64,000 bases of DNA, from the NCBI RefSeq assembly GCF_900116615.1, contig NZ_FPBF01000007.1:1-64000 (forward strand), written 5' to 3'. The stretch comes from Algoriphagus locisalis (lineage in GTDB: Bacteria > Bacteroidota > Bacteroidia > Cytophagales > Cyclobacteriaceae). The position numbers and the translations under genes were made by a program. Positions 8,972-17,979 of the stretch are shown in pieces; position 1 is the stretch's first letter, and each line of letters opens with the position of its first letter. The notes beneath the pieces were generated by a model. The model was not told the origin of the DNA. It did no database searches and saw only the letters and a program-made list of their open reading frames with translations.

Positions 8972-9568
8972 TCATGGCAAATCATATCCTTTGGTAATTC
9001 TTTGGATATACTTCCCTAGAATATCAAACTCCAGATTGACCAAGTCTCCTACCCTCAACTGATGAAAATTAGTGTGCTCAAAGGTGTAAGGTATGATTGC
9101 TACTGAGAATCTACCTGGACCAGAGTTAAAGCAGGTCAGGCTTGTTCCATTAATGGTGATTGATCCTTTCTCTACAGTCACATTTCCAAGACCATGCTCA
9201 AATTCCAGATCAAAAACCCAGGAGCCATTTTGATCTGTAATGTTTTTCACTGTCCCTACCTGATCCACATGACCCTGCACAATATGACCATCAAAACGGC
9301 CATTTGCAGGCATGCAGCGCTCCAAATTCACCCGCTTCCCCACTTTCCACTGCGATAGATTCGTCTTCTGAATAGTCTCATCTATTGCTGTCACTCGATA
9401 AGAATCCGGCGTAGTTTGAACGACGGTCAAACAGACTCCGTCATGAGCCAAAGACTGATCTATTTTTAATTCAGAAGCCAATGTGGACTCCAAATCAAAG
9501 TGGACATTGGTGCCATCCTGAGTTATATTATGTATTGTGCCAAAAGCTTCAATAATTCCTGTAAACAT
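8972..9568 (-). CDS. ribE: Riboflavin synthase, alpha subunit
   Basis: The enzyme converts two 6,7-dimethyl-8-ribityllumazine molecules into riboflavin and a pyrimidinedione. The protein has two lumazine-binding repeats: the first from MFTGIIEAFG, with SLAHDGVCLTVV, and the second from GHIVQGHVDQVG, with SITINGTSLTC. I start at the internal Met (9568) because the family always begins MFTGII; an in-frame ATG seven codons upstream (9589) is less likely. It is divergent from pcm. No FMN riboswitch is visible in the short leader, and no other rib genes are adjacent. Confidence 0.93.
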   Translation of the reverse strand: MFTGIIEAFGTIHNITQDGTNVHFDLESTLASELKIDQSLAHDGVCLTVVQTTPDSYRVTAIDETIQKTNLSQWKVGKRVNLERCMPANGRFDGHIVQGHVDQVGTVKNITDQNGSWVFDLEFEHGLGNVTVEKGSITINGTSLTCFNSGPGRFSVAIIPYTFEHTNFHQLRVGDLVNLEFDILGKYIQRITKGYDLP

Positions 9569-9678
9569 AGCGGTGAATTTAACTTTCAAAGTTTCAATGA
9601 CTAAGCAATAAATGCCCCATTCAAGTTCAAATTAAGCCAAATATTCCTTTATCTTCGACCGCAGAACCACAAAAAACC

Positions 9679-10341
9679 ATGCCCCTACTCAAACTCGAAG
9701 ACACTTATTTACATAAAGGAAAACGGAGAGCTCTAGTGACTTTGTTACGGGAAAAAGGAATAAAAAACGAGCGTGTTCTTCAGGCTATCAACACCTTACC
9801 AAGACATTTTTTCTTCGATTCAGCACTCATTTCCCACGCTTACGAGGACAAAGCTTTCCCTATCGGTGAAGGTCAAACTATTTCGCAGCCCTATACCGTA
9901 GCCTTCCAAACTGAACTTCTGGAGATTAAAGAAGGAGATAGAATTTTAGAAATCGGAACTGGATCTGGATACCAAGGAAGTATTTTACATCTACTTGGAG
10001 CAGAGGTATTTACGATAGAATATCAGAAGAAATTATTTGAAGGAACCAAGCGATTCTTAACGAGATTGGGAATAGAAATGCATCTTTTCTATGGAGATGG
10101 AACTGGCGGTCTTCCTGCCTATGCACCTTATGATAAAATAATTGTGACAGCTGGCGCTCCTGTGGTCCCGGAAGCCTTGATTCAGCAACTGGAAATAGGC
10201 GGAATTCTGGTAATTCCTGTTGGTGATAAGCGAAAACAAGCCATGCTAAAAATCACCAAGAAATCTAATACCAAGGTCGAGCAGGAAGAATACGAGGGTT
10301 TTGCTTTTGTTCCACTTTTGGGGAAAGACGGTTGGGGTTGA
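9679..10341 (+). CDS. pcm: Protein-L-isoaspartate O-methyltransferase
   Basis: A 220-residue class I SAM methyltransferase that repairs isoaspartyl residues in damaged proteins. The diagnostic GQTISQP motif lies at 65-71 and the SAM-binding motif LEIGTGSGYQ at 90-99, followed by the GDGTGG and DKIIVTAGAP segments of the family. Length matches Pcm. It is divergent from ribE with about 110 nt between the two starts. Confidence 0.93.
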   Translation: MPLLKLEDTYLHKGKRRALVTLLREKGIKNERVLQAINTLPRHFFFDSALISHAYEDKAFPIGEGQTISQPYTVAFQTELLEIKEGDRILEIGTGSGYQGSILHLLGAEVFTIEYQKKLFEGTKRFLTRLGIEMHLFYGDGTGGLPAYAPYDKIIVTAGAPVVPEALIQQLEIGGILVIPVGDKRKQAMLKITKKSNTKVEQEEYEGFAFVPLLGKDGWG

Positions 10342-10474
10342 AAGAATTTGAAATTGAAAATTTGATATTTGATATTGTCGGTATTTGAAATTTTTTCAAA
10401 ATTAAATTCCGATATATCTTCTTGAATTATTTTCCAGCCAAATTTTATTTCTATTTTTGTTAAAATTTAGATTT

Positions 10475-10993
10475 ATGAGCACAAAGAAATTTGCAAGAGA
10501 GTCAGCAGTGATTATGACCGAAATGGTCCTTCCTAATGATACCAATACATTGAACAATCTCATGGGAGGTAAACTGATGCATTGGATGGATGTGGTGGCT
10601 GCCATCGCTGCTCAGAAGCATTCAAACAGCATCGTAGTAACCGCCTCTGCAGATAACATTTCGTTTCAGCAACCAATAGCTCTTGGTAATGTCGTAACAC
10701 TCAAAGCACAAGTGACTCGTGCCTTCAATTCTTCCATGGAGGTTTTCATCGAAGTTACTGCAGAGGACATTCCTGCAAATAAAAAGGTGATGACCCATAG
10801 AGCTTTTTTCACTTTTGTCGCTGTAAATGAAAACAACAAACCCTCAAGAATTCCTGAGTTAGTTCCAGAAACTCCCGAAGAGATTGAAAACTTTGAAGGC
10901 GCACTGAGAAGAAGGCAACTTCGATTGGTACTCGCAAAAAGAATGAAACCAGAGGATGCAGTGGAATTGAAATCCATTTTCAATTTGGACTGA
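10475..10993 (+). CDS. Acyl-CoA thioesterase (hotdog fold)
   Basis: I start at the ATG at 10475 (172 residues). An in-frame TTG at 10457 gives six more residues, but these resemble the A/T-rich leader. The protein has one hotdog domain with the NLMGGKLMHWMD segment and ASADNISFQQPI, as in YciA/BACH-type acyl-CoA thioesterases, and an extra C-terminal helix with basic residues. It hydrolyses acyl-CoA to acid and CoA, substrate length unknown. An intrinsic terminator follows. Confidence 0.85.
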   Translation: MSTKKFARESAVIMTEMVLPNDTNTLNNLMGGKLMHWMDVVAAIAAQKHSNSIVVTASADNISFQQPIALGNVVTLKAQVTRAFNSSMEVFIEVTAEDIPANKKVMTHRAFFTFVAVNENNKPSRIPELVPETPEEIENFEGALRRRQLRLVLAKRMKPEDAVELKSIFNLD

Positions 10994-11019
10994 TCAAACT
11001 ATAAAGTCATTAAAAAAGT

Positions 11020-11052
11020 GAGGGGTGCTAGAGATATTGCCCCTCTTTTTTT
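11020..11052 (+). terminator. Intrinsic terminator after the thioesterase gene
   Basis: The stem GAGGGGT/GCCCCTC (11020-11026 with 11039-11045, one G-T pair) is followed by seven T. It lies upstream of the ATG at 11085 and shows that an apparent GTG start at 11025 for the next gene would fall inside a terminator. Confidence 0.85.
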
Positions 11053-11084
11053 GTGTTAAGGGGAATTTTGAGCAATTTCCCGAC

Positions 11085-11660
11085 ATGGAAAATATGAGCA
11101 TTCAAGAGCTCCAGCATATCATCACCGAGGAGCTTTTTTTCTTTGAAAAAGAACCTGAAGCCGGTCAGGCAAATCAGGAATCAAATCATACTTCTGAGAC
11201 AGAAAAACCAAAGACTCTTCCGAAAACTGTCCATATAGATGGTGTAACCCCTCCAAAAGAAGAACTAAAGCCAGAGCCGCTGAGTGTTCGTGGTAAATTC
11301 GAAAAGGGAATTCTCGTACTTCATGAAGAAGAGCAGCTCAGACCCGAGGTAATGGAAATGTTGGTGAATATGATCAATGCCGTGGGGCATTCCATGAACG
11401 AAGTTGGGCTACTTTCATCCAAAGAGCTGGAAGGTAGAACGCTAGCCGAGCTCTATGACCTCAATGCGCATATCGTTCTGAAGTTTGGTCGCCTGAAACA
11501 CCCTATAAATGCGCTACCGGCATCGGATTATCAGATTCATACAGAAGGAGAAACCGAATACCTTTTCGCAGATGCCCTAACTACAATTTCTGAAGAAAAG
11601 GCGCTAAAAGGCAAACTTTGGAACACTCTTAAAATACTCTTTAACATTTCTAAAAAATAA
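11085..11660 (+). CDS. Unknown acidic protein, first gene of a three-gene cluster
   Basis: A 191-residue protein starting at the ATG at 11085 (a second Met is three codons on). Residues about 20-75 are a low-complexity acidic linker rich in Glu, Lys, Pro and Thr. The C-terminal part (about 85-191) is compact, with a hydrophobic strand, several helices and the ending LKGKLWNTLKILFNI. I do not recognise it with confidence. The layout (variable linker plus small alpha/beta domain ending in a basic helix) somewhat resembles replication-accessory proteins such as HolD, but that is a guess. Its stop overlaps the next ATG (TAATG), so the genes are translationally coupled. Confidence 0.6.
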   Translation: MENMSIQELQHIITEELFFFEKEPEAGQANQESNHTSETEKPKTLPKTVHIDGVTPPKEELKPEPLSVRGKFEKGILVLHEEEQLRPEVMEMLVNMINAVGHSMNEVGLLSSKELEGRTLAELYDLNAHIVLKFGRLKHPINALPASDYQIHTEGETEYLFADALTTISEEKALKGKLWNTLKILFNISKK

Positions 11661-11977
11661 TGAGTCTCACACCACAACAACATACCTGGGCAAAGCGCTT
11701 TCGCTGGATTTCACTCATAGAAGGTATTTCCACTTTAGTATTATTTTTCATTGCTATGCCTATGAAATACATGTGGGACTATCCGCTGGCCGTCACTTAC
11801 GTAGGTTCAGTTCATGGGGCTCTTTTTATCCTCTATATCTGCATGGTTTTCCCTACGGCACATAAGTTAAAATGGAATTTCAGCAGAACATTCTTTGCGA
11901 TCATTGCTTCAATTATCCCCTTTGGCCCCTTTATTTTTGATAGAAACCTGAAAAAAAGTCAACACGTGAATTTGTAA
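11660..11977 (+). CDS. DUF3817-like small membrane protein
   Basis: A 105-residue protein with three hydrophobic segments (about 16-33, 43-65 and 75-95). The motif pattern RWISLIEGISTLVLFF, then YVGSVHGALFILY and a C-terminal FGPFIFDR, fits DUF3817 membrane proteins, whose function is unknown. It starts inside the stop of the preceding gene and ends four bases before the next ATG, so it is the middle gene of an operon. Confidence 0.75.
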   Translation: MSLTPQQHTWAKRFRWISLIEGISTLVLFFIAMPMKYMWDYPLAVTYVGSVHGALFILYICMVFPTAHKLKWNFSRTFFAIIASIIPFGPFIFDRNLKKSQHVNL

Positions 11978-11980
11978 GAA

Positions 11981-13003
11981 ATGGCCTTAATCAGCAAAAA
12001 GAAGCGTATTTTCCCGATCAGTCCTGGACTGAGGCGCTATCTGATTAAGTATTCCCGTGAGGTGGATATTCCTATTCACTACCATGAATTGCTACGCTAT
12101 TCAAGCTCCATAGCACTTTACGATTCCAAGGAACAAGACACACTTTGGGAAACGGTTTTCTATGATCAATCCGACCGGGAGGAGATTCACCTGAATGTCA
12201 AAAAAATCTATGCCCTACTGAAAGCCGGAGGGGATATGTCGGTGATGGAGCATCTGTATGTAGATCGGATAGACCTCTGTGTCTATGGAAATACACAGCC
12301 GTTTAGGGTAAGAATTGTAAATAGAATCAATGATAATTTTGATTATTTCTATGTGAAAAATGCTGATGCTTCGAGAGTTTACGGGTTGGAGTTTGAGCAT
12401 TTACTTTCACCAAATAGAATTTCCTATCTGGTTCATCAAAATACGCTGATTGAAGAACATATCGCAGGAATTCCCGGAGATTTATTCATGCGTGCTCACA
12501 TGACTGATCCTCATTTGAACCCCATTCGATTAGCTAAGGAATTCGTCAAATTCAATGAGCGTTGTTTTGTGAGACTTCTCGGAGATATGCACTCCTCCAA
12601 TTTCGTGATTGACGTCACTCCCGACTTTGAAGAAACCCATTATAGGATCAGGGCAATAGATTTTGACCAGCAGTCTTATGAGGGAAAAAAATCGATTTAC
12701 CTGCCCCAGTATTTCAAAGAAAACAATGTATTGATTCAGCTGGGAATGAAATACATCACCCCCGAATCCATGGCTCAATATCAGAAAGAAGAGCGGGCGC
12801 TTATAGCCACCCGACTCAAATCTTCCCGACAAGGTATTCTTGATATTTTGCGTTCTATGGAGCAAGACACCATTTCCCTTCCGGAAAATATCACCTCTTT
12901 AAAAATAGACTTGGCGAAGCACTATGGAAATGATAAGTTCTTGGACTGTAAGAACATGGGTCAAATCATGAAAACTAGTCTTGAACAACTTATCAAGAAA
13001 TAA
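11981..13003 (+). CDS. Uncharacterised kinase-fold protein
   Basis: A 340-residue protein without a family name I can give. Several features match the bilobal kinase/aminoglycoside phosphotransferase fold: a candidate ATP-anchoring Lys126 in FYVKNADASR, a Glu-rich helix after it (about 137-139), the catalytic-loop motif GDMHSSN at 201-207 (compare HGDxHxxN) and the metal-binding IDFD at 226-229. The N-terminal about 90 residues have no recognisable motif. It is the last gene of the cluster 11085-13003. The substrate is unknown; it could phosphorylate a small molecule, lipid or protein. Confidence 0.6.
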   Translation: MALISKKKRIFPISPGLRRYLIKYSREVDIPIHYHELLRYSSSIALYDSKEQDTLWETVFYDQSDREEIHLNVKKIYALLKAGGDMSVMEHLYVDRIDLCVYGNTQPFRVRIVNRINDNFDYFYVKNADASRVYGLEFEHLLSPNRISYLVHQNTLIEEHIAGIPGDLFMRAHMTDPHLNPIRLAKEFVKFNERCFVRLLGDMHSSNFVIDVTPDFEETHYRIRAIDFDQQSYEGKKSIYLPQYFKENNVLIQLGMKYITPESMAQYQKEERALIATRLKSSRQGILDILRSMEQDTISLPENITSLKIDLAKHYGNDKFLDCKNMGQIMKTSLEQLIKK

Positions 13004-13009
13004 TTTAGT

Positions 13010-13870
13010 CTATTTCACTAGTCTACGGAGATAGCCACCATACCCACTTTTCCCCAATTTATCTGCAGCCTGAAGCAGTTTTTCCTCTCCGATAAACCCT
13101 GCTCTATAGGCGATCTCTTCGATGCATCCGATCTTTAAACCTTGACGCTCTTCGATTACTTCCACGAATTGCGCAGCCTGTAAAAGCGATTGATGAGTAC
13201 CCGTATCCAGCCAGGCTGTTCCCCTATTTAGGATAGCCACTTGCAATTCACCCAGCTTCAGATATTCATTATTAATATCAGTTATTTCGAGTTCCCCACG
13301 CGGGCTGGGCTTGATCTTTTTAGCTATCTCCACCACTCGATTGTCGTAGAAATAAAGCCCAGGAACGGCAAAATTTGATTTTGGGTTTTCTGGCTTTTCT
13401 TCGATGCTGATCGCCTTCTGATTCTCATCAAATTCCACTACGCCGTATCGCTCAGGATCATTGACATGATAGGCAAACACAACCCCGCCAGTCGGCTTAG
13501 TATGCTCTTTCAACGTCTTATGAAGACCGGATCCGTAAAATATATTATCTCCTAAGATCAAAGCGACATCATCGTCTCCAATGAATTTTTCCCCAATGAT
13601 AAAAGCCTGAGCCAAACCATCCGGGCTCGGCTGGACTGCATATTCAAATCTGCATCCCACTTGGGAACCATCTCCTAAAAGCCGCTGGAAAGCCTCGCTA
13701 TCTTCTGGAGTCGTAATAATTAGCACTTCTCTGATTCCTGCCATCATCAATACAGAAAGCGGATAATAGATCATCGGCTTGTCATAAACCGGCATCAGCT
13801 GCTTGCTGACAGAAATAGTCAGAGGATATAAACGAGTGCCAGACCCACCGGCCAAAATAATTCCCTTCAT
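13010..13870 (-). CDS. rfbA: Glucose-1-phosphate thymidylyltransferase
   Basis: The enzyme makes dTDP-glucose from dTTP and glucose-1-phosphate, the first step to dTDP-L-rhamnose and other deoxysugars. I start at 13870 (286 residues) so that the protein begins [16 protein letters not shown]; a Met ten codons upstream is unlikely. Visible motifs: GGSGTRL at 8-14, [18 protein letters not shown] carrying the metal-binding Asp, EEKPENPKS and LDTGTH. No rfbB, rfbC or rfbD follows, so it stands apart from a complete rhamnose operon. It converges on the kinase-fold gene with only six bases between stops. Confidence 0.95.
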   Translation of the reverse strand: MKGIILAGGSGTRLYPLTISVSKQLMPVYDKPMIYYPLSVLMMAGIREVLIITTPEDSEAFQRLLGDGSQVGCRFEYAVQPSPDGLAQAFIIGEKFIGDDDVALILGDNIFYGSGLHKTLKEHTKPTGGVVFAYHVNDPERYGVVEFDENQKAISIEEKPENPKSNFAVPGLYFYDNRVVEIAKKIKPSPRGELEITDINNEYLKLGELQVAILNRGTAWLDTGTHQSLLQAAQFVEVIEERQGLKIGCIEEIAYRAGFIGEEKLLQAADKLGKSGYGGYLRRLVK

Positions 13871-14075
13871 ATAGTTAGTTGTATAAGTTTCATAGATCAA
13901 TTCCCCATTATTTCAAAAATGAATCCAAATCTATCGGCGACCAATTCGGTATGTAATGAATTCAATAAATAGTCTTCGCTAAATTCAGCGATAAATGATG
14001 TAAAATAACGTTAGATTAAGGCTTAAAGCTACTGAAAGCCCCATAATTAAAAAAATAAGATAAGAAATCAAGGAT

Positions 14076-15356
14076 ATGAAGACACTGTTTGCTGCTTTGG
14101 GAACGCGTGGAGATATCGAGCCGTTTTTGGCACAGGCTGAGATTTTTGCTGAAGCCGGTCAAGAAGTGATTTGCCTTTTTCCAGAGCAATTTAGAGAAAC
14201 AGTGACCCAACTTGGGTATGAATTCATCGGCTTTGACAGAGGCTTTCTGGAATTGTTGGAATCTCAAAGTGGCAAAAATATCATGGGAGGCGGAGGAAAT
14301 GTCTGGAACCAGCTCAAAAACTATTTCAAGCTGGCTAAAAGCTCCTTGAGTTTACAGCATCTACTTATCGCTCAGCAGCGGGATGCGCTCAAAAATCTTA
14401 ATCCCGATAGAATTGTTTTTCACGCCAAATGCCTGTATTTTATCCTGGCAGCTATGGCTGATCCAGCTAGATTTACTTTTCTCACTCCCATTCCATGCCT
14501 CACCCATCCTTCTTCGGAATATCCGCATATTGGATTTGGAAAATGGAAACCCTTTGGGAAAGCCTTGAATCTAAAGTCCTATAATCTGGTAAATGGGGCT
14601 AGAAGGCTTGCTATGAAGAAGTTTCTCGGCCAGTACTATTCAGATTTTCCTTCACTAAAAATCTCTTCCAAAAGCATTAAAAACTTTGAATTAAACGGTC
14701 TGAGAACCATTTACTCTATTTCTCCTTCACTTTTTCCCAGACCCATAAATTGGCCGGAAACTGCACGTATTGTAGGCTATTATTTTAGAAATCAAGTCAA
14801 TAAATTCCAGCCTTCAAGAGAATTGGAAGAATGGCTGGAGAAATATCCAAAAGCTGTGCTAGTCACTTTTGGCTCAATGAGTAACACCAAGCCTGCCGAA
14901 CACTCCAAAACAATAATTGAATTACTTCAAAAGCATCAGATTCCTGCAATCGTCAATACTTCCTGGGGAGGATTGGAGAAAGTGGAAGGTAGCGGAGAAT
15001 CCATTTTCTATGTCAATCAAATCCCCTATGACTGGATTTTGCCAAAACTATATGGGATGATCCATCACGGGGGCTCTGGTACTACCCACCAAGGAGCGGC
15101 GCATGGGTGTGTGCAACTGATTGTTCCTCACATTATCGATCAATATTTCTGGAATAGGATTTTAGAAAACCGTGGATTAGGACCACTTGGCAAAAGTATC
15201 CATGACTTGGATGTACAAAAATTTGAGATAGCTTTGGAGGACTTTTGGACAAATCCTAGCTATGCAGAAAACGCTAAAAGAATTTCCGGAATGGTCAAAC
15301 TTGAAACGAACCGGGATACAGTGCTTAACCTTGTTTTGAACCCAAAATCAAGCTAA
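14076..15356 (+). CDS. GT1-family glycosyltransferase (UGT/GtfB-like)
   Basis: A 426-residue cytosolic glycosyltransferase with the GT-B fold. The N-terminus (KTLFAALGTRGDIEPFLA) is the acceptor-domain signature of UGT-like enzymes. The C-terminal sugar-nucleotide motif HHGGSGTTHQGAAHG begins near residue 330 and ends with the Asp-Gln pair around 355. Relatives glycosylate sterols, carotenoids, lipids or antibiotics, so the acceptor is probably a hydrophobic small molecule. The stop codon directly abuts the ATG of the GH32 gene, so the two are co-transcribed. Confidence 0.85.
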   Translation: MKTLFAALGTRGDIEPFLAQAEIFAEAGQEVICLFPEQFRETVTQLGYEFIGFDRGFLELLESQSGKNIMGGGGNVWNQLKNYFKLAKSSLSLQHLLIAQQRDALKNLNPDRIVFHAKCLYFILAAMADPARFTFLTPIPCLTHPSSEYPHIGFGKWKPFGKALNLKSYNLVNGARRLAMKKFLGQYYSDFPSLKISSKSIKNFELNGLRTIYSISPSLFPRPINWPETARIVGYYFRNQVNKFQPSRELEEWLEKYPKAVLVTFGSMSNTKPAEHSKTIIELLQKHQIPAIVNTSWGGLEKVEGSGESIFYVNQIPYDWILPKLYGMIHHGGSGTTHQGAAHGCVQLIVPHIIDQYFWNRILENRGLGPLGKSIHDLDVQKFEIALEDFWTNPSYAENAKRISGMVKLETNRDTVLNLVLNPKSS

Positions 15357-16844
15357 ATGAAACTCCAATCAACTTTACTTCTGATAATTTTTGCTCTGGT
15401 AATCTTGAGCTGCCAATCAGATCCTGAAATCATTTTCGAATCTCAAGTGAATGAAGATTACAGACCCATTTACCATTTCACGCCGGAAACCGGTTGGATG
15501 AACGATCCAAATGGACTGGTCTATCTGGATGGGGAATACCACCTTTTCTACCAGCATTACCCAGACAGCACAGTCTGGGGTCCTATGCATTGGGGACATG
15601 CTGTTTCTACCGATTTGGTGAATTGGGAGTCACTTCCGATCGCACTCTATCCAGATAGTTTGGGCTATATTTTCTCTGGAAGTGCCGTTTTTGATGCGGA
15701 AAACAGTTCTGGATTAGGCACGGATGAAAACCCTCCGCTGGTCGCCATATTTACCTATCATGATGCCGAACTAGCGAATACAGATTCCGAGACATTTCAG
15801 AGCCAGGCAATAGCCTTTTCACTGGATAAGGGCAGAACTTGGGAAAAATATGAGGCAAATCCAGTCTTACCCAATCCGGGAATCCGGGATTTTCGGGATC
15901 CAAAAGTTTCTCAAATCACAAATCCAGATGGTTCGAAATCCTGGTTGATGACTTTGGCGGTGCTAGATCAGATTAATTTCTACAGTTCCCCGGATTTGAA
16001 AAACTGGAGTTTGATTGGAGTGTTTGGTAAAAATATAGGCGCGCATGGCGGTGTTTGGGAATGCCCTGACCTACTTCCCTTCAAAACCCCATCAGGAGAA
16101 GATAAATGGGTTTTGCTAGTAAGCATCAATCCCGGCGGACCACAGAATGGCTCTGCCACACAATACTTCATTGGTGACTTCGAAAATGGCCAATTCACCC
16201 CAGACGATACCATGATCCGCTGGCTAGACTACGGACCGGACAATTATGCAGGAGTGACTTACAGCAATCTTCCAGCTGAGCAAAACAGAACGCTTTTCAT
16301 AGGATGGATGAGTAATTGGCTCTACGCAAATGAGGTTCCGACGGTGGCATGGAGATCAGCGATGACTGTTCCAAGAGAGTTGAGCCTTTTTGATGTAAAT
16401 GGCACCTTACTCTTAAAGTCTGCTCCTGCCCTAGAACTTGAAAAACTTCGATCAAAGGAGTTTTTAGTAAATGACCAGAGTTCAACTTTGCCCTCTGAAG
16501 CTGTTGAAATTGCTGCTGAAATCGAATCTGATTCTTTTACGATGTCATTTTCCAATGTAGCAGGTGATAGCCTGATACTATCTAAAGAAAATGGCCTCGT
16601 AAGTATAGACCGGAGAAAAGCCGGAAAAAGTGATTTCAACAAGTATTTCGCTGCCATTCATTCGGCTCCTATGAGCTGGGAAGCAAAGGAAATCAGGATT
16701 TTCATGGATGCTTCTTCTATCGAATTGTTCGTAAATGACGGTGAATTGGCGATGACTTCTATCCTATTTCCATCTAGTCCTTGGCAAAATGTAACTGTAT
16801 CTGAAAATGTCGATTCCTTAAAAATATATAAGCTGAAAAAATAA
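15357..16844 (+). CDS. GH32 beta-fructosidase lipoprotein
   Basis: A 495-residue lipoprotein (lipobox LSC, Cys19) of glycoside hydrolase family 32, which splits sucrose, levan or inulin. The three active-site motifs are intact: WMNDPNG at 47-53 (nucleophile Asp50), FRDPK near 179-183 (Asp181, transition-state stabiliser) and WECPD near 234-238 (acid/base Glu235). The C-terminal beta-sandwich spans about 360-495. It follows the glycosyltransferase with zero spacing. There is no SusC/SusD pair or fructokinase nearby, so it is not in a typical fructan locus. Confidence 0.92.
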   Translation: MKLQSTLLLIIFALVILSCQSDPEIIFESQVNEDYRPIYHFTPETGWMNDPNGLVYLDGEYHLFYQHYPDSTVWGPMHWGHAVSTDLVNWESLPIALYPDSLGYIFSGSAVFDAENSSGLGTDENPPLVAIFTYHDAELANTDSETFQSQAIAFSLDKGRTWEKYEANPVLPNPGIRDFRDPKVSQITNPDGSKSWLMTLAVLDQINFYSSPDLKNWSLIGVFGKNIGAHGGVWECPDLLPFKTPSGEDKWVLLVSINPGGPQNGSATQYFIGDFENGQFTPDDTMIRWLDYGPDNYAGVTYSNLPAEQNRTLFIGWMSNWLYANEVPTVAWRSAMTVPRELSLFDVNGTLLLKSAPALELEKLRSKEFLVNDQSSTLPSEAVEIAAEIESDSFTMSFSNVAGDSLILSKENGLVSIDRRKAGKSDFNKYFAAIHSAPMSWEAKEIRIFMDASSIELFVNDGELAMTSILFPSSPWQNVTVSENVDSLKIYKLKK

Positions 16845-16857
16845 GAACCTGTCTCTA

Positions 16858-16889
16858 TTGACTTCTCGGAAAATTATGTTTTACATTTA
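16858..16889 (+). promoter_or_regulatory. Candidate Bacteroidota promoter before the 114-residue gene
   Basis: TTG at 16858-16860 and TACATTTA at 16882-16889 approximate the Bacteroidota -33 TTG and -7 TAnnTTTG elements with 21 bases between them. The predicted transcript would start about a dozen bases before the ATG at 16908. The last base of the -7 box deviates from consensus. Confidence 0.4.
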
Positions 16890-16907
16890 AGCACAATTAA
16901 AAGTAAA

Positions 16908-17252
16908 ATGAAAAAACAGCTATCATTCCTAATGGTTTCCCTAAGTTGGATCTTATGGTTTATAGCTGTTTTTGCATTTCCTCTCACTACCAAATCAGCC
17001 GACAGTGGCTACTCTCTGGATTCAGTTTCGAGTTCAAGACAACTCACTAAAATCCAGTTTAATTCTACTGCGGAGCTTTTAGAGGTTCCAGAATTCAAAG
17101 TCGATTGGAGCTTGACTGCAAAGCTGAATTCGGACTTCAATTTTGAACAAATCAGTCCATACAAGGCTTATTTATCACCTTCATTTTTCAAAAAATCCTC
17201 TCCACTTTTCGACGTTAAAGACACCTTTATCCACTTTTTCTACACCTGGTAA
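16908..17252 (+). CDS. Small exported protein of unknown function
   Basis: A 114-residue product with a clear hydrophobic signal segment (about 8-26, LMVSLSWILWFIAVFAF) and then a Ser/Phe/Lys-rich mature part without motif or cysteine. It is preceded by a plausible promoter and does not overlap another gene. I do not recognise the family. It could be lineage-specific and periplasmic or membrane-attached. Confidence 0.5.
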   Translation: MKKQLSFLMVSLSWILWFIAVFAFPLTTKSADSGYSLDSVSSSRQLTKIQFNSTAELLEVPEFKVDWSLTAKLNSDFNFEQISPYKAYLSPSFFKKSSPLFDVKDTFIHFFYTW

Positions 17253-17319
17253 AATCGAATAGAATCCCACTCTGCGATACAAAATCGCATAAAATTCTCT
17301 TCATTTTAACCACATTCCT

Positions 17320-17820
17320 ATGATCTCAATAGATCCAGTCACACTTGCTGTGACTTCATTTGCTATGGTGGCTACGGCTTCACCATTCGTGTACTACAGT
17401 TATAAACTCAAGAAATTAACTACAGCTAATCTTGCCTCATTCGAAGAATTTTCGACCTCCAATAATGCTGTCCCAACTCAGCATGAGCGGTGGAGAAATC
17501 ATTACCATTTGGGTTTGGATTGCCAAAGTAAAAAGTTGGTTTATCATAGATTTGGCAGTTATCCCGAGCAGAGTATCATTGATCTCAATGAGGTAAATAA
17601 GGTAAGCATTCAGGAAAAAAGCCATATGATTCATGTTGGAAAAGAGAAGCGACATATCTTAGAATACCTGGCTTTGCAATTTCACTTCAAAGATTCAAGT
17701 CATTCACCCAAAACAGTAGAAATCTACGATGGCGAACTCTTTTCTGACCTAGCCGGTGAGCGCAGTATCGCTGAAAAATGGCAAAGAATTCTTGAAAAAA
17801 ATCTAAAGAGCCCCATCTAA
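17320..17820 (+). CDS. Membrane-anchored protein of unknown function
   Basis: A 166-residue protein with one N-terminal transmembrane segment (about 8-27) and a cytosolic mixed alpha/beta domain rich in His, Lys and Glu (for example RNHYHLGLDCQSKKLVYHRFG). The C-terminal part, with strands and a final amphipathic helix, could be a PH-like or small binding domain, but I see no diagnostic motif. It lies 67 bases after the preceding small gene and has its own terminator. Confidence 0.55.
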   Translation: MISIDPVTLAVTSFAMVATASPFVYYSYKLKKLTTANLASFEEFSTSNNAVPTQHERWRNHYHLGLDCQSKKLVYHRFGSYPEQSIIDLNEVNKVSIQEKSHMIHVGKEKRHILEYLALQFHFKDSSHSPKTVEIYDGELFSDLAGERSIAEKWQRILEKNLKSPI

Positions 17821-17876
17821 AGCACTCGCATAGCCCAGTTGCTAAAGTAAAACTTGCTTGAATTACTCTCTTTCAA

Positions 17877-17904
17877 AAGACCCGGTCAGGTGACTGGGTT
17901 TTTT
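17877..17904 (+). terminator. Intrinsic terminator
   Basis: The stem ACCCGGTCA/TGACTGGGT (one G-T pair) is followed by six T. Confidence 0.85.
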
Positions 17905-17979
17905 AAATTTTATACCTCCTTAGTACTAGATTAAAATTGATAATTTGTAACATTATATCTTTTCAAACCAACAAACGCC

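Noticed and set aside
9569..9678. FMN riboswitch upstream of ribE
   Set aside because: The shared 110-nt spacer with pcm is too short and lacks recognisable RFN segments.
11025..11084. GTG start at 11025 extending the unknown protein
   Set aside because: The extra codons fall inside a clear intrinsic terminator of the thioesterase gene.
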